This document shows positions 27,495 through 34,864 of a stretch of DNA of 64,000 nucleotides, in pieces. The notes under the pieces were generated by a model that saw only the letters and a list, made by a program, of their open reading frames with translations, searched no databases and was not told the DNA's origin. Position numbers and translations under genes: made by a program. The DNA is from Amycolatopsis orientalis DSM 43388 (GTDB lineage Bacteria > Actinomycetota > Actinomycetes > Mycobacteriales > Pseudonocardiaceae), in NCBI RefSeq assembly GCF_000411975.1, contig NZ_ASXG01000182.1, positions 112,141 through 176,140 on the forward strand, given 5' to 3'. Each line of letters starts with the position of its first letter. Within the stretch, counting starts at the first letter, position 1.

Positions 27495-27538
27495 GGCGCT
27501 GAGGTTACCGATCGTCCGCGCCGCGCGGGCAGACCGCG

Positions 27539-27566
27539 AAACTAACTAGACCGGTCGTCATAGTTT
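27539..27566. promoter_or_regulatory. Composite palindromic operator
   Basis: AAACTA (27539-27544) and TAGTTT (27561-27566) flank GACCGGTC (27549-27556). Both dyads share the same centre, giving 20 symmetrical bases out of 28. It lies 17 bases before the TetR start and 45 bases from the divergent aldose-epimerase start. Confidence 0.75.
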
Positions 27567-27582
27567 GAGTTACGGTGGGTGC

Positions 27583-28158
27583 ATGGTCAACCGCACCGAC
27601 ACGCGCCGCCGGATGCTCGAATCGGCGGCGGAGCTGTTTCGCACCCAGGGCTACCACGCCACCGGGATGACGCAGCTCGTGTCCGAAAGCCGGGCCCCGA
27701 AGGGTTCGCTGTACTTCCATTTCCCCGGCGGCAAGGAACAGCTCGCCGCCGAGGCGGTACAGCTTTCCGGCGAGCGGCTGGCCGGGATTTTCCGCGAGAT
27801 CACCGCCAGCGCACCGAATCCGGCCACCGCCGTCGATCTCATCGTCACCGCGCTGGCCACCGCACTGTCCGAATCGGACTACCGCTGCGGCTGTCCGATC
27901 GCGACTGTCGCGTTGGAAGCCGCGGACAGCGAGCCCATCCGCGAAGCCTGCGATCAGGGTTACGAAGGCTGGCTGCGCGACATTTCCGCTTACTTCACCA
28001 AGTGCGGCCTCGCCGAGGATCGCGCCGCTTCTCTGGCGACCGTCGCGCTGTCCGCGATCGAAGGCGCGCTGCTGCTCGCGCGCACTCGTCGGGACACCGC
28101 GCCGCTGCGAGCCGTCGCCGCCCATCTGCACACCACTGTTGAACGGGAGTTCGCCTGA
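27583..28158 (+). CDS. TetR-family regulator of the two-MBL operon
   Basis: A 191-residue regulator close to the YxaF/LmrA group of TetR proteins: helix-turn-helix GMTQLVSESRAPKGSLYFHFPGGKEQL near residues 25-51, and the C-terminal motif DYRCGCPIATVALEAAD. ATG 27583 follows a strong palindrome, and the stop overlaps the start of the first metallo-hydrolase gene. It therefore heads the operon and probably represses it. Confidence 0.92.
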   Translation: MVNRTDTRRRMLESAAELFRTQGYHATGMTQLVSESRAPKGSLYFHFPGGKEQLAAEAVQLSGERLAGIFREITASAPNPATAVDLIVTALATALSESDYRCGCPIATVALEAADSEPIREACDQGYEGWLRDISAYFTKCGLAEDRAASLATVALSAIEGALLLARTRRDTAPLRAVAAHLHTTVEREFA

Positions 28159-28973
28159 TGCGGGTACACCACTTCAACTGCGGCACCATGCGTCCGATCG
28201 GCGGCAAGCTGGTCGACGGAAAACCCGGACTGCTGCGCCGTGCCACCCTGGTCTGCCACTGCATGCTGGTCGAAACCGGCACCGGACTGACCCTGATCGA
28301 GACCGGAATGGGTTCGCCCACCGTCACCGATGCCGCGCGCTGGCTCGGTCCGCGCTTCCTGCGGACGTCGAACCCGATGCGGGACGAACGCGAAACCGCG
28401 CTGAGCCGGATCCGGGCACTGGGCTTCGACCCGGCCGACGTGCGCGACATCGTCCTCACCCACCTCGACCTCGACCACGCGGGCGGGCTCGTCGACTTCC
28501 CGCAAGCCCGCGTGCACGTCTACGGCAAGGAACTCGACGCGTACCGCGCCGGGAATCCGCGGTACCGCGACGTCCAGTTCCGGCACGGTCCACAGTGGAA
28601 GTCCTATTCGGACGCTGGGGACAGCTGGTTCGGCCTCGAAGCCGTCCGCGAGCTGGATGGAATCGAGGGCGTCGCTCTCGTGCCGCTGGCCGGGCACACC
28701 GTCGGACACGCCGGGGTGGCCGTCGACACCGGGTCCGGCTGGGTGCTCAACGCGGGCGACGCGTATTTCTTCCACCAGGAGATCGACGCCGAGCCCTATT
28801 GCCCGCCCGGATTGGCTATGTTCGAACGGCGGGTCCAGACGCTGCCCGGGCCGCGGCGCGAGAACCAGCGCCGGTTGCGCGAGCTGCGCCGGGACCACGC
28901 CGACGAGGTGACCGTGTTCGCCTCGCACGACCTGACCGATTTCGTCCGGCTCAGCGAGAGGAGCACGGTATGA
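28158..28973 (+). CDS. MBL-fold metallo-hydrolase 1
   Basis: A 271-residue metallo-beta-lactamase-fold enzyme. The metal motif is THLDLDHAGG (His102, Asp104, Asp106, His107), so the usual second His of HxHxDH is Asp. A further His lies in LAGHTVGHAG, and Asp/His residues in NAGDAYFFH. This is the lactonase-like branch, and lactone or ester hydrolysis is the best guess. It is the first of two tandem copies; its start and stop overlap both neighbours by one and four bases. Confidence 0.9.
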   Translation: MRVHHFNCGTMRPIGGKLVDGKPGLLRRATLVCHCMLVETGTGLTLIETGMGSPTVTDAARWLGPRFLRTSNPMRDERETALSRIRALGFDPADVRDIVLTHLDLDHAGGLVDFPQARVHVYGKELDAYRAGNPRYRDVQFRHGPQWKSYSDAGDSWFGLEAVRELDGIEGVALVPLAGHTVGHAGVAVDTGSGWVLNAGDAYFFHQEIDAEPYCPPGLAMFERRVQTLPGPRRENQRRLRELRRDHADEVTVFASHDLTDFVRLSERSTV

Positions 28974-29818
28974 AGGTGCACCACCTGAACTGCGGCACGA
29001 TGCGCCCGCTCGGCGGCAAGGCGCTCGACGGCCGCCCCGGGACGCTGCGGCGCAGCACGATCGTGGCGCACTGCCTGCTCGTGGAGACGGCCGATTCGCT
29101 CGTGCTGGTCGACACCGGATTCGGCACCCGCGGGGTCACCGAATCACGGCGCTGGCTCGGCGGTCCGTTCATGGCGATGGTCGGCGCGAAACCGGCCATG
29201 GAAGAAACGGCCGTGGCACAGATCCGGGCGCTGGGCCACGATCCGGCCGACGTGCGGCACATCGTGATGACCCACCTCGACGTCGACCACGCCGGTGGCC
29301 TCGCCGATTTCCCCGACGCCACCGTGCACGTCCGCGCCGCCGAGCGGCGCGCCGCGGACCATCCGAAGAGCTTCCCGGAGAAAACGCGGTACCGTGCCGA
29401 ACAATTCGCGCACAGTCCACTGTGGAGCACCTACGACGAGGCCGGGGAGAAGTGGTTCGGTTTCGACGCGGTGCGGCCCTTGCGCGGTCTGCCGCCGGAA
29501 ATCCTGCTCGTCCCGCTGCCCGGACACACGCACGGCCACTCCGGCGTCGCGGTCGACACCGGCGACGGCTGGCTGCTGCACGCCGGGGACGCGTACTTCT
29601 TCCACGGCGAAGTCGCCCCGGTGCGCCCGCATTGCCCGCCCGGAATGCGCGCGTTCGAGGTGCTGAACCAAATGGACGGTGCCACCCGTCGCGCCAACCT
29701 CGCCCGGCTGCGGGCTCTCGCCCGCGAACACCAGGACGAGGTCACCGTATTCAGCGCGCACAGCCCGGTCGAATTCCAGGCGTTGCGCCGGAATGCCTCG
29801 CAGCCCTCCCTGAATTGA
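28970..29818 (+). CDS. MBL-fold metallo-hydrolase 2 (tandem paralogue)
   Basis: A 282-residue paralogue of the preceding gene. Both begin with VHH(F/L)NCGTMRP(I/L)GGK and keep the same variant metal motif (here THLDVDHAGG) and PLPGHTHGHSG. The copies clearly arose by duplication but have diverged, so they may act on different substrates. ATG 28970 overlaps the stop of copy 1 (ATGA). The operon ends 31 bases before the convergent SDR gene. Confidence 0.9.
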   Translation: MKVHHLNCGTMRPLGGKALDGRPGTLRRSTIVAHCLLVETADSLVLVDTGFGTRGVTESRRWLGGPFMAMVGAKPAMEETAVAQIRALGHDPADVRHIVMTHLDVDHAGGLADFPDATVHVRAAERRAADHPKSFPEKTRYRAEQFAHSPLWSTYDEAGEKWFGFDAVRPLRGLPPEILLVPLPGHTHGHSGVAVDTGDGWLLHAGDAYFFHGEVAPVRPHCPPGMRAFEVLNQMDGATRRANLARLRALAREHQDEVTVFSAHSPVEFQALRRNASQPSLN

Positions 29819-29849
29819 GCATCGGCAGGGCGCGCAGCCGGAAAATAGT

Positions 29850-30575
29850 TCAGCTTCCGGTAAGCACGTAACCTCCGTCCACAGTGATCACCGCACCGGT
29901 GACGAACCGGTTTTCCATCAAGTACACATTCGTCGCCGCCACTTGATCCGCCTCGCCGACCGATTTGGTCAGGGTGCGGTTGGCGAACGCGGCGACCATC
30001 GCGTCCAGTTGAGGCTGCGGCAGGCCGTCCCACATCGGGGTGTGGACCGGCCCCGGGCGGACCGTGTTGACCCGCACCGGGGCCAAGTCGACGGCCAGGC
30101 CGCGCGCCAGCCCCTCGACCGCGCCGACGGAACCGGCCGCGAGCGCGGCGCCGGGCATCGGGCGGAGGCCCAGGATCCCGGACGTCAGCACGATCGAACC
30201 GCCGGGCCGGATGCGCGGCGCGGCGTGCTTCGCCGCACTGACGGCACCCCAGAAACGGACGTAAAACCCGCTCTGCGCGTCGCCGAGAGACAGTTCGGTC
30301 CACGGCCGCTGATCCGGCATATCGCCTGCGGTGTAGACGAGGTGGTCCAGCGCGCCGACGTGCTCGAACAGGGCCGAGACGTTCGCCTCGTCGCGTACGT
30401 CGGTGACGAATCCGTCGCAGCTGTCCGGCAATTCGGCGAGCGCCGCGTCCAGGCGGTCCTTGCCGCTCGACGCGATCGTGACGGACGCGCCCGCCGCCGC
30501 GGCGGCCTTGGCGGTCGCCAATCCCATCCCCGAACTGCCGCCGATGACGACGACCCGCTGGTCAAGCAAAGACAT
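29850..30575 (-). CDS. SDR-family protein lacking the catalytic Tyr-Lys pair
   Basis: A 241-residue classical-length short-chain dehydrogenase. The cofactor motif VIGGSSGMGLA (Gly12-Gly18) and the C-terminal VNTVRPGPVHTPMW segment are intact. The active-site region after Ser132 reads PGAALAAGSVGAVEGL. Aligned with the usual YxxxK followed by AAVEGL, Tyr is Ala146 and Lys is Val150. It may bind a nucleotide without normal dehydrogenase chemistry. It diverges from a TetR gene across two strong operators. Confidence 0.88.
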   Translation of the reverse strand: MSLLDQRVVVIGGSSGMGLATAKAAAAAGASVTIASSGKDRLDAALAELPDSCDGFVTDVRDEANVSALFEHVGALDHLVYTAGDMPDQRPWTELSLGDAQSGFYVRFWGAVSAAKHAAPRIRPGGSIVLTSGILGLRPMPGAALAAGSVGAVEGLARGLAVDLAPVRVNTVRPGPVHTPMWDGLPQPQLDAMVAAFANRTLTKSVGEADQVAATNVYLMENRFVTGAVITVDGGYVLTGS

Positions 30576-30593
30576 GAGCTGCCCTCCGAAAGG

Positions 30594-30614
30594 TGATGAC
30601 GCAGTGAGACATCA
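30594..30614. promoter_or_regulatory. TetR operator, site 1 (SDR side)
   Basis: TGATGAC (30594-30600) gcagtga GACATCA (30608-30614) is a dyad with six of seven pairs and a 7-base spacer. It lies 18 bases upstream of the SDR start. It matches site 2 in arm sequence and spacing. Confidence 0.75.
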
Positions 30615-30620
30615 ACAGTA

Positions 30621-30649
30621 GCAGTGATGACCCACTGAGTCATCACTGC
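30621..30649. promoter_or_regulatory. TetR operator, site 2 (perfect 11-bp arms)
   Basis: GCAGTGATGAC (30621-30631) and GTCATCACTGC (30639-30649) are perfectly complementary around the spacer CCACTGA. It ends 12 bases before the TetR ATG at 30662. Its centre is 31 bases from that of site 1, about three helical turns, so two dimers would bind on the same DNA face. Confidence 0.85.
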
Positions 30650-30661
30650 TAAACTCACCCC

Positions 30662-31225
30662 ATGCCGCGCTGGGACCCCGAAGCCAAGGAGCGGCTCCGC
30701 GCGGCCGCGCTGGAGCTGTTCGCCGAACACGGCTACGAGAACGCCACCGTCACCCAGATCACCGAGCGCGCCGGGCTGACCCGTCGAACGTTCTCGCGGT
30801 ACTTCGCGGACAAGCGCGACGTGCTGTTCGCTGGCTCCGAGCAAGTCCCGGACGCGATGGCCGACGCCGTCCGGCGCGCCGACCCCGCACTCCCGCTGTT
30901 TCCCGCGCTGCTGGCGGCGCTCGTCGACGCTGGCGATTTGTTCGCCGGCCTGGTTTCCCATGCCGCGCAACGGCGCGCGATCATCGCGTCCAGTCCGGAA
31001 CTGCAGGAACGGGAGCGCACGAAACTGGCGGCCGTCACCGCCGCGGTTGTCGAAGCGTTGCAGGAACGCGGCGCGACCGAATCGAGCGCGAAGATGCTCG
31101 CGCAGGTCGGCGTCGCGATCTTCCAGACCGCGTTCGAGCGATGGACCGAAAAGCCCGAGGACACGGATTTCGCCGCGCAAATCCAGCAGGCGGCAGCCGA
31201 ACTCGCCGCCCACCTCGTCCCGTGA
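30662..31225 (+). CDS. TetR-family regulator of the SDR gene
   Basis: A 187-residue regulator with helix-turn-helix ATVTQITERAGLTRRTFSRYF followed by ADKRDVLFAG (about residues 27-57). It is divergent from the SDR gene with two matching operators between them, so it very likely represses both itself and the SDR. Its TGA is immediately followed by the TCA of the convergent permease stop, leaving no spacer. Confidence 0.92.
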   Translation: MPRWDPEAKERLRAAALELFAEHGYENATVTQITERAGLTRRTFSRYFADKRDVLFAGSEQVPDAMADAVRRADPALPLFPALLAALVDAGDLFAGLVSHAAQRRAIIASSPELQERERTKLAAVTAAVVEALQERGATESSAKMLAQVGVAIFQTAFERWTEKPEDTDFAAQIQQAAAELAAHLVP

Positions 31226-32656
31226 TCAGGCTTTCTCGCGGACCAGCGTCGAATCCTCCAATTCCGCTTCCGCGACCCGGTTCGCGCGTCCGGTCATCCG
31301 CAGCACCAGATAGGCCACCACGAGCAGGACGAAGAACGGAATCCCGAACTTCCACGCCGGGTCGAGTCCTTCGATCCAGAACGTCGAAACCAGTACCGTG
31401 GCGAGGAAAGCGATCACCACGACGTTCACCACTGGCGCACCCCACAACCGCACTGGCGACGGCGGCAGCCCGGCACGGCGGCGACGGACCCGGAACGCCA
31501 GGTGCGTCACCAGAATGATCATCCACACCACGAGCGCGGCGAAGATCGAAATGCCGAAGAGCACGAGATACGCGCTGGAATCGGAATTCTTGGACAGAAT
31601 GGTCGCGATCACCAGGCCCGCGGTGGAGAGCACGAGTGCGTTGCGCGGAACTCCGGATTTGGTCAGCCGCCCCGCCCAGGACGGGGCGAACCGGTGCTCA
31701 GCGAGGGAATGCAACATCCGCGTGGTGAGGTAGAGGTTGGTGTTCGCGCTCGACAACGCCGCGGTCAGGACGACGAAGTTCATGATCGTCGCCGCGGCCG
31801 GGACTCCCGCGGCCTGGAACACGCGGACGAACGGGCTGGCCGTGATGGAACCGCCTTGGCCGGTCACCGTCCACGGCACCACCAGCACGACCACCAGCAT
31901 CGCCGCGACGTAGAAGACGGCCAGCCGCACCACCATCGCCCAGGCCGCGCGCGGGATGTCGCGAGTCGGGTTCTCCGATTCCGCCGCGGTCACCGAAACC
32001 ACCTCGGTGCCGATGTAGCTGAACAGCACGAACACCATCGCCAGCAACAGCCCGGACACGCCGTTCGGCAGGAATCCGCCGCCGGAACCGAGATTCGCGA
32101 AACCGGGCGCGGGCGACTTCGGCAGGCCGAAGAACACGAGAATCAGGCCGAGCGCGACGAACACCAGGATCGCGCACACCTTGATCATCGCGAACCAGTA
32201 CTCGAACTCGCCGAAAATGTGCACCGCCGCGCCGTTGACGACGATCACCATCAGCGAGAACACCGCGACCGGCACCCACAGCGGAATCCGCGGCCACCAG
32301 AACTGGACGTACACGCCGGCCGCGATGGTCTCCCCGCCGATCGCGATCACTTGCATGGCCCAATACGCCCAGCGCACGACGAACCCGCTGCCCGCGCCGA
32401 GATACTTGTGCGCGATGCTGCCGAACGCGCCCGCGGCCGGGTGCACCACCACCATTTCCGCCAGCGCCCACGAAATCGCCAGCGCGACGAGTCCGCAAAG
32501 GACGTAGGCGAGCACGACGGCCGGCCCGGCGTGCGAGATCGCCAGGCTCGAGCCGAGGAACAGACCGGTGCCGATGGCCCCGCCGATTCCGATCATCGTC
32601 AACTGCCTGCTGCGCAGCCTCCGCTGCAACCGGCTCGGGGACGGGGACTCGGCCAT
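31226..32656 (-). CDS. APC-family amino acid permease
   Basis: A 476-residue transporter with 12 predicted helices. The first helix carries GIGGAIGTGLFLGSS, the substrate-binding loop of the amino-acid/polyamine/organocation superfamily, in the AAT (GabP/ProY-like) branch; the conserved ESENPTRDIPRA loop follows helix 6. It lies 9 bases after the PLP-enzyme gene on the same strand, so it probably imports the amino acid that this enzyme handles. Confidence 0.9.
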   Translation of the reverse strand: MAESPSPSRLQRRLRSRQLTMIGIGGAIGTGLFLGSSLAISHAGPAVVLAYVLCGLVALAISWALAEMVVVHPAAGAFGSIAHKYLGAGSGFVVRWAYWAMQVIAIGGETIAAGVYVQFWWPRIPLWVPVAVFSLMVIVVNGAAVHIFGEFEYWFAMIKVCAILVFVALGLILVFFGLPKSPAPGFANLGSGGGFLPNGVSGLLLAMVFVLFSYIGTEVVSVTAAESENPTRDIPRAAWAMVVRLAVFYVAAMLVVVLVVPWTVTGQGGSITASPFVRVFQAAGVPAAATIMNFVVLTAALSSANTNLYLTTRMLHSLAEHRFAPSWAGRLTKSGVPRNALVLSTAGLVIATILSKNSDSSAYLVLFGISIFAALVVWMIILVTHLAFRVRRRRAGLPPSPVRLWGAPVVNVVVIAFLATVLVSTFWIEGLDPAWKFGIPFFVLLVVAYLVLRMTGRANRVAEAELEDSTLVREKA

Positions 32657-32665
32657 GTCTGCTCC

Positions 32666-33808
32666 CTACTGGCTCGCCCGGTGCTCGGCGATCGCCGCGA
32701 TGACGGCGTCGAGATCGGACTCGACGTTGTAGTAGTGCAAGGACATCCGCAGCACGTCGCCGCGGGCACTGCAGACGATCCGCCGCCCGGCGAGAAACGC
32801 CGCCAGTGCGTCGGGATCGCGGTCCGCCAAGGCGACGAGCGGACCGCGCCGCGCGTCGTCCAGCGGGGACCGGAGTTTCTCCCCCGCGTCGAGCAACCGC
32901 TGCTGCAACTGCCCGGTCAACCGTCCAATGTGGTCCCGAATGCGGTGCGCGTCCACCTGGTGCAGCAACTTCAGCCCGGCGACCGCGCCGTACGCGGACG
33001 GGATCGACGGCGTCCCGGTCTCGAAGCGGCGGGCGTGCTCGGGATAGTCGAGGTGCCGCGGGTCGAATTCGAACGGGTTCGTCCGGCCGAACCACCCGGT
33101 CAGCGGCGGGGAAACCTCGTCGCGCACGCCCGGCCGCACATAGAGGAACGCGATCCCGGAGATGCCGAGCAGATATTTCAGGCTGCCGCTGACCAGATAA
33201 TCGCAACCGAGTTCGGTGACATCGACCGGCTCGACGCCGAGGCCCTGGTATGCGTCGACAAAGCTTCGGGCCCCCTTTTCCCTTGCCAGCGCGGCAACTT
33301 CGCGGACCGGGAAACGGAGCCCGTTGGCGTAACTGACCAGCGGGACAGACACCAGTCGCGTCTGCTCGGTGATCAATGCGGCGTAATCCTCGGCGTCGAC
33401 CAGTCCGTCGTGGTGCGCGACGAACCGAACGTCCGCGCCGCGGCCTCGCTGCGCCAGCCAAACGTGGGCCAGCGACGGAAATTCCAGGTCGGTCGTGACA
33501 ATTTCCGGTCGCCGCGCCCATGCCTGCGTGGACGCCACCTGATACGCCCCTTCGGACGCGGAGGGCACGACGGCGATGTCGTCCGCGTCCGCACCGATCA
33601 GCTGCGCGAACAAGGCTCGCGCCTCGGCGACCTTCGCCATCCACCTGTCCCACGGCGCCCCGTGCTCGCGGATCGTGTGCTGGAACTCGAGAAGCTCAGC
33701 GGTCAGCGCGTCCGAGAGCGCGCCCTGACTGCAGCTTGCGAGGTGCACCGAGTCGGCGAAGGCGGGAAACCGCGCCCGGAACGCGGCTGGGCTGGGCTGG
33801 TCGGTCAC
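32666..33808 (-). CDS. Class-V aminotransferase-fold PLP enzyme
   Basis: A 380-residue fold-type I PLP enzyme of the class V group (cysteine desulfurase, isopenicillin N epimerase and kynureninase relatives). The probable Schiff-base lysine is Lys211 in DYLVSGSLKYLLG, the pyridine-N Asp is Asp185 in FVDAYQG, and the phosphate loop is PSASEGAYQ. GGAG four bases before GTG 33808 supports the start. The reaction cannot be named from sequence; desulfurase, lyase, transaminase and epimerase all remain possible. It heads an operon with an amino acid permease and diverges from the cyclase-ThDP pair. Confidence 0.85.
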   Translation of the reverse strand: MTDQPSPAAFRARFPAFADSVHLASCSQGALSDALTAELLEFQHTIREHGAPWDRWMAKVAEARALFAQLIGADADDIAVVPSASEGAYQVASTQAWARRPEIVTTDLEFPSLAHVWLAQRGRGADVRFVAHHDGLVDAEDYAALITEQTRLVSVPLVSYANGLRFPVREVAALAREKGARSFVDAYQGLGVEPVDVTELGCDYLVSGSLKYLLGISGIAFLYVRPGVRDEVSPPLTGWFGRTNPFEFDPRHLDYPEHARRFETGTPSIPSAYGAVAGLKLLHQVDAHRIRDHIGRLTGQLQQRLLDAGEKLRSPLDDARRGPLVALADRDPDALAAFLAGRRIVCSARGDVLRMSLHYYNVESDLDAVIAAIAEHRASQ

Positions 33809-34066
33809 GACACTCCGTTCCGTAACTGGCGGGCGCGGCCGCGGAACCGGTCCGCTCGCCACCGTAATGGCGTGAGCACCGTGCGTCGATGCTCGCTCCG
33901 ACACCGGCCTCCGGACTCCCTGGTCGAGCTTCCGCGTTCACCCTGACTGATCGTTGGCGGCTATTCCGTCAGCGCCGCTGAAACCGGTACTGTAGATAGG
34001 GCCTTCCGCGCTGTCAACGACCGTCAAGGATCCGCAATAGCGCCCCGCGACCGAGAGGACGCACCG

Positions 34067-34864
34067 ATGAGCATCCCCGCCGACACCGGGGTCGACCAGC
34101 TCCTGGCCCAGCTGGCCGACGGCCGGCTGCAGGTCGTCGACCTCACCAACAAGCTCAGCGCCGCCACCCCGACGCTCCGGCTGCCCGAGCCGTTCGCGAA
34201 CCTGATCGACTTCAGCCTCGAACCGGTCAGCGAGTTCGACGATTCCGGGCCGCTGTGGCGGCACCACAACATCCACACCGGCGAGCACATCGGCACCCAT
34301 CTCGACGCTCCGAGACACTGGATCTCCAACCGCGACGGCGCGGACGTTTCGGAGCTGCCGGTCGGCAGACTGATCGGACCCGCGCACGTCCTCGACATCT
34401 CCGCGCGCGTTGCCGACAATCCAGACTTTCTGCTGGAAATCGAGGACATCCAGACGTGGGAAGCCGAGCACGGTCCGTTGCGCCCGGGCGGTTGGCTGCT
34501 CGTGCACTCCGGATGGGACCAGTACGCGCAGGACCGCGACGCGTTCCTCAATTTCTCCGACGGCACCAGCCACACCCCGGGAATCTCGGCGGCCGCGGCG
34601 AAATGGCTTGCCGAGGAAACGCCGATCGCCGGCTACGGCGTGGAAACCGTCGGCATCGACTCCGGGAACGGTTTCGCGCTCGACCCGCCGATGCCCGCGC
34701 ACCACCATTTGCTCGGCGCGGACAAATACGGCATCACGTCGTTGCAGAATCTCGGCTCGCTGCCGCCGGCCGGCGCGCTCGTCGTGGTCTGCCCGCTGCC
34801 GATCGTCGGCGGGACCGGCAGCCCGGCGCGGGTGCTCGCGGTGACGCCGGGAGTTCAGTCGTGA
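34067..34864 (+). CDS. Cyclase-family (KynB-like) hydrolase
   Basis: A 265-residue metal-dependent hydrolase. The family motif HxGTHxDxPxH is complete (His74, Thr77, His78, Asp80, Pro82, His84 in HIGTHLDAPRHW). Relatives include kynurenine formamidase, isatin hydrolase and polyketide-cluster cyclases; they open or close amide or lactam bonds using Zn or Mn. Its stop overlaps the ThDP-enzyme start by four bases. The pairing suggests a pathway in which a cyclic or N-acyl intermediate is hydrolysed. Confidence 0.88.
   Translation: MSIPADTGVDQLLAQLADGRLQVVDLTNKLSAATPTLRLPEPFANLIDFSLEPVSEFDDSGPLWRHHNIHTGEHIGTHLDAPRHWISNRDGADVSELPVGRLIGPAHVLDISARVADNPDFLLEIEDIQTWEAEHGPLRPGGWLLVHSGWDQYAQDRDAFLNFSDGTSHTPGISAAAAKWLAEETPIAGYGVETVGIDSGNGFALDPPMPAHHHLLGADKYGITSLQNLGSLPPAGALVVVCPLPIVGGTGSPARVLAVTPGVQS

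Noticed and set aside
32666..33808. Calling the PLP enzyme kynureninase because of the nearby KynB-like cyclase
   Set aside because: It is shorter than typical kynureninases, and I cannot see the diagnostic residues. No tryptophan dioxygenase gene is present.
31502..33946. Long open frames on both strands (814 and 651 codons) across the permease and PLP-enzyme genes
   Set aside because: They lack recognisable motifs, and their charged repetitive composition is typical of shadow frames.
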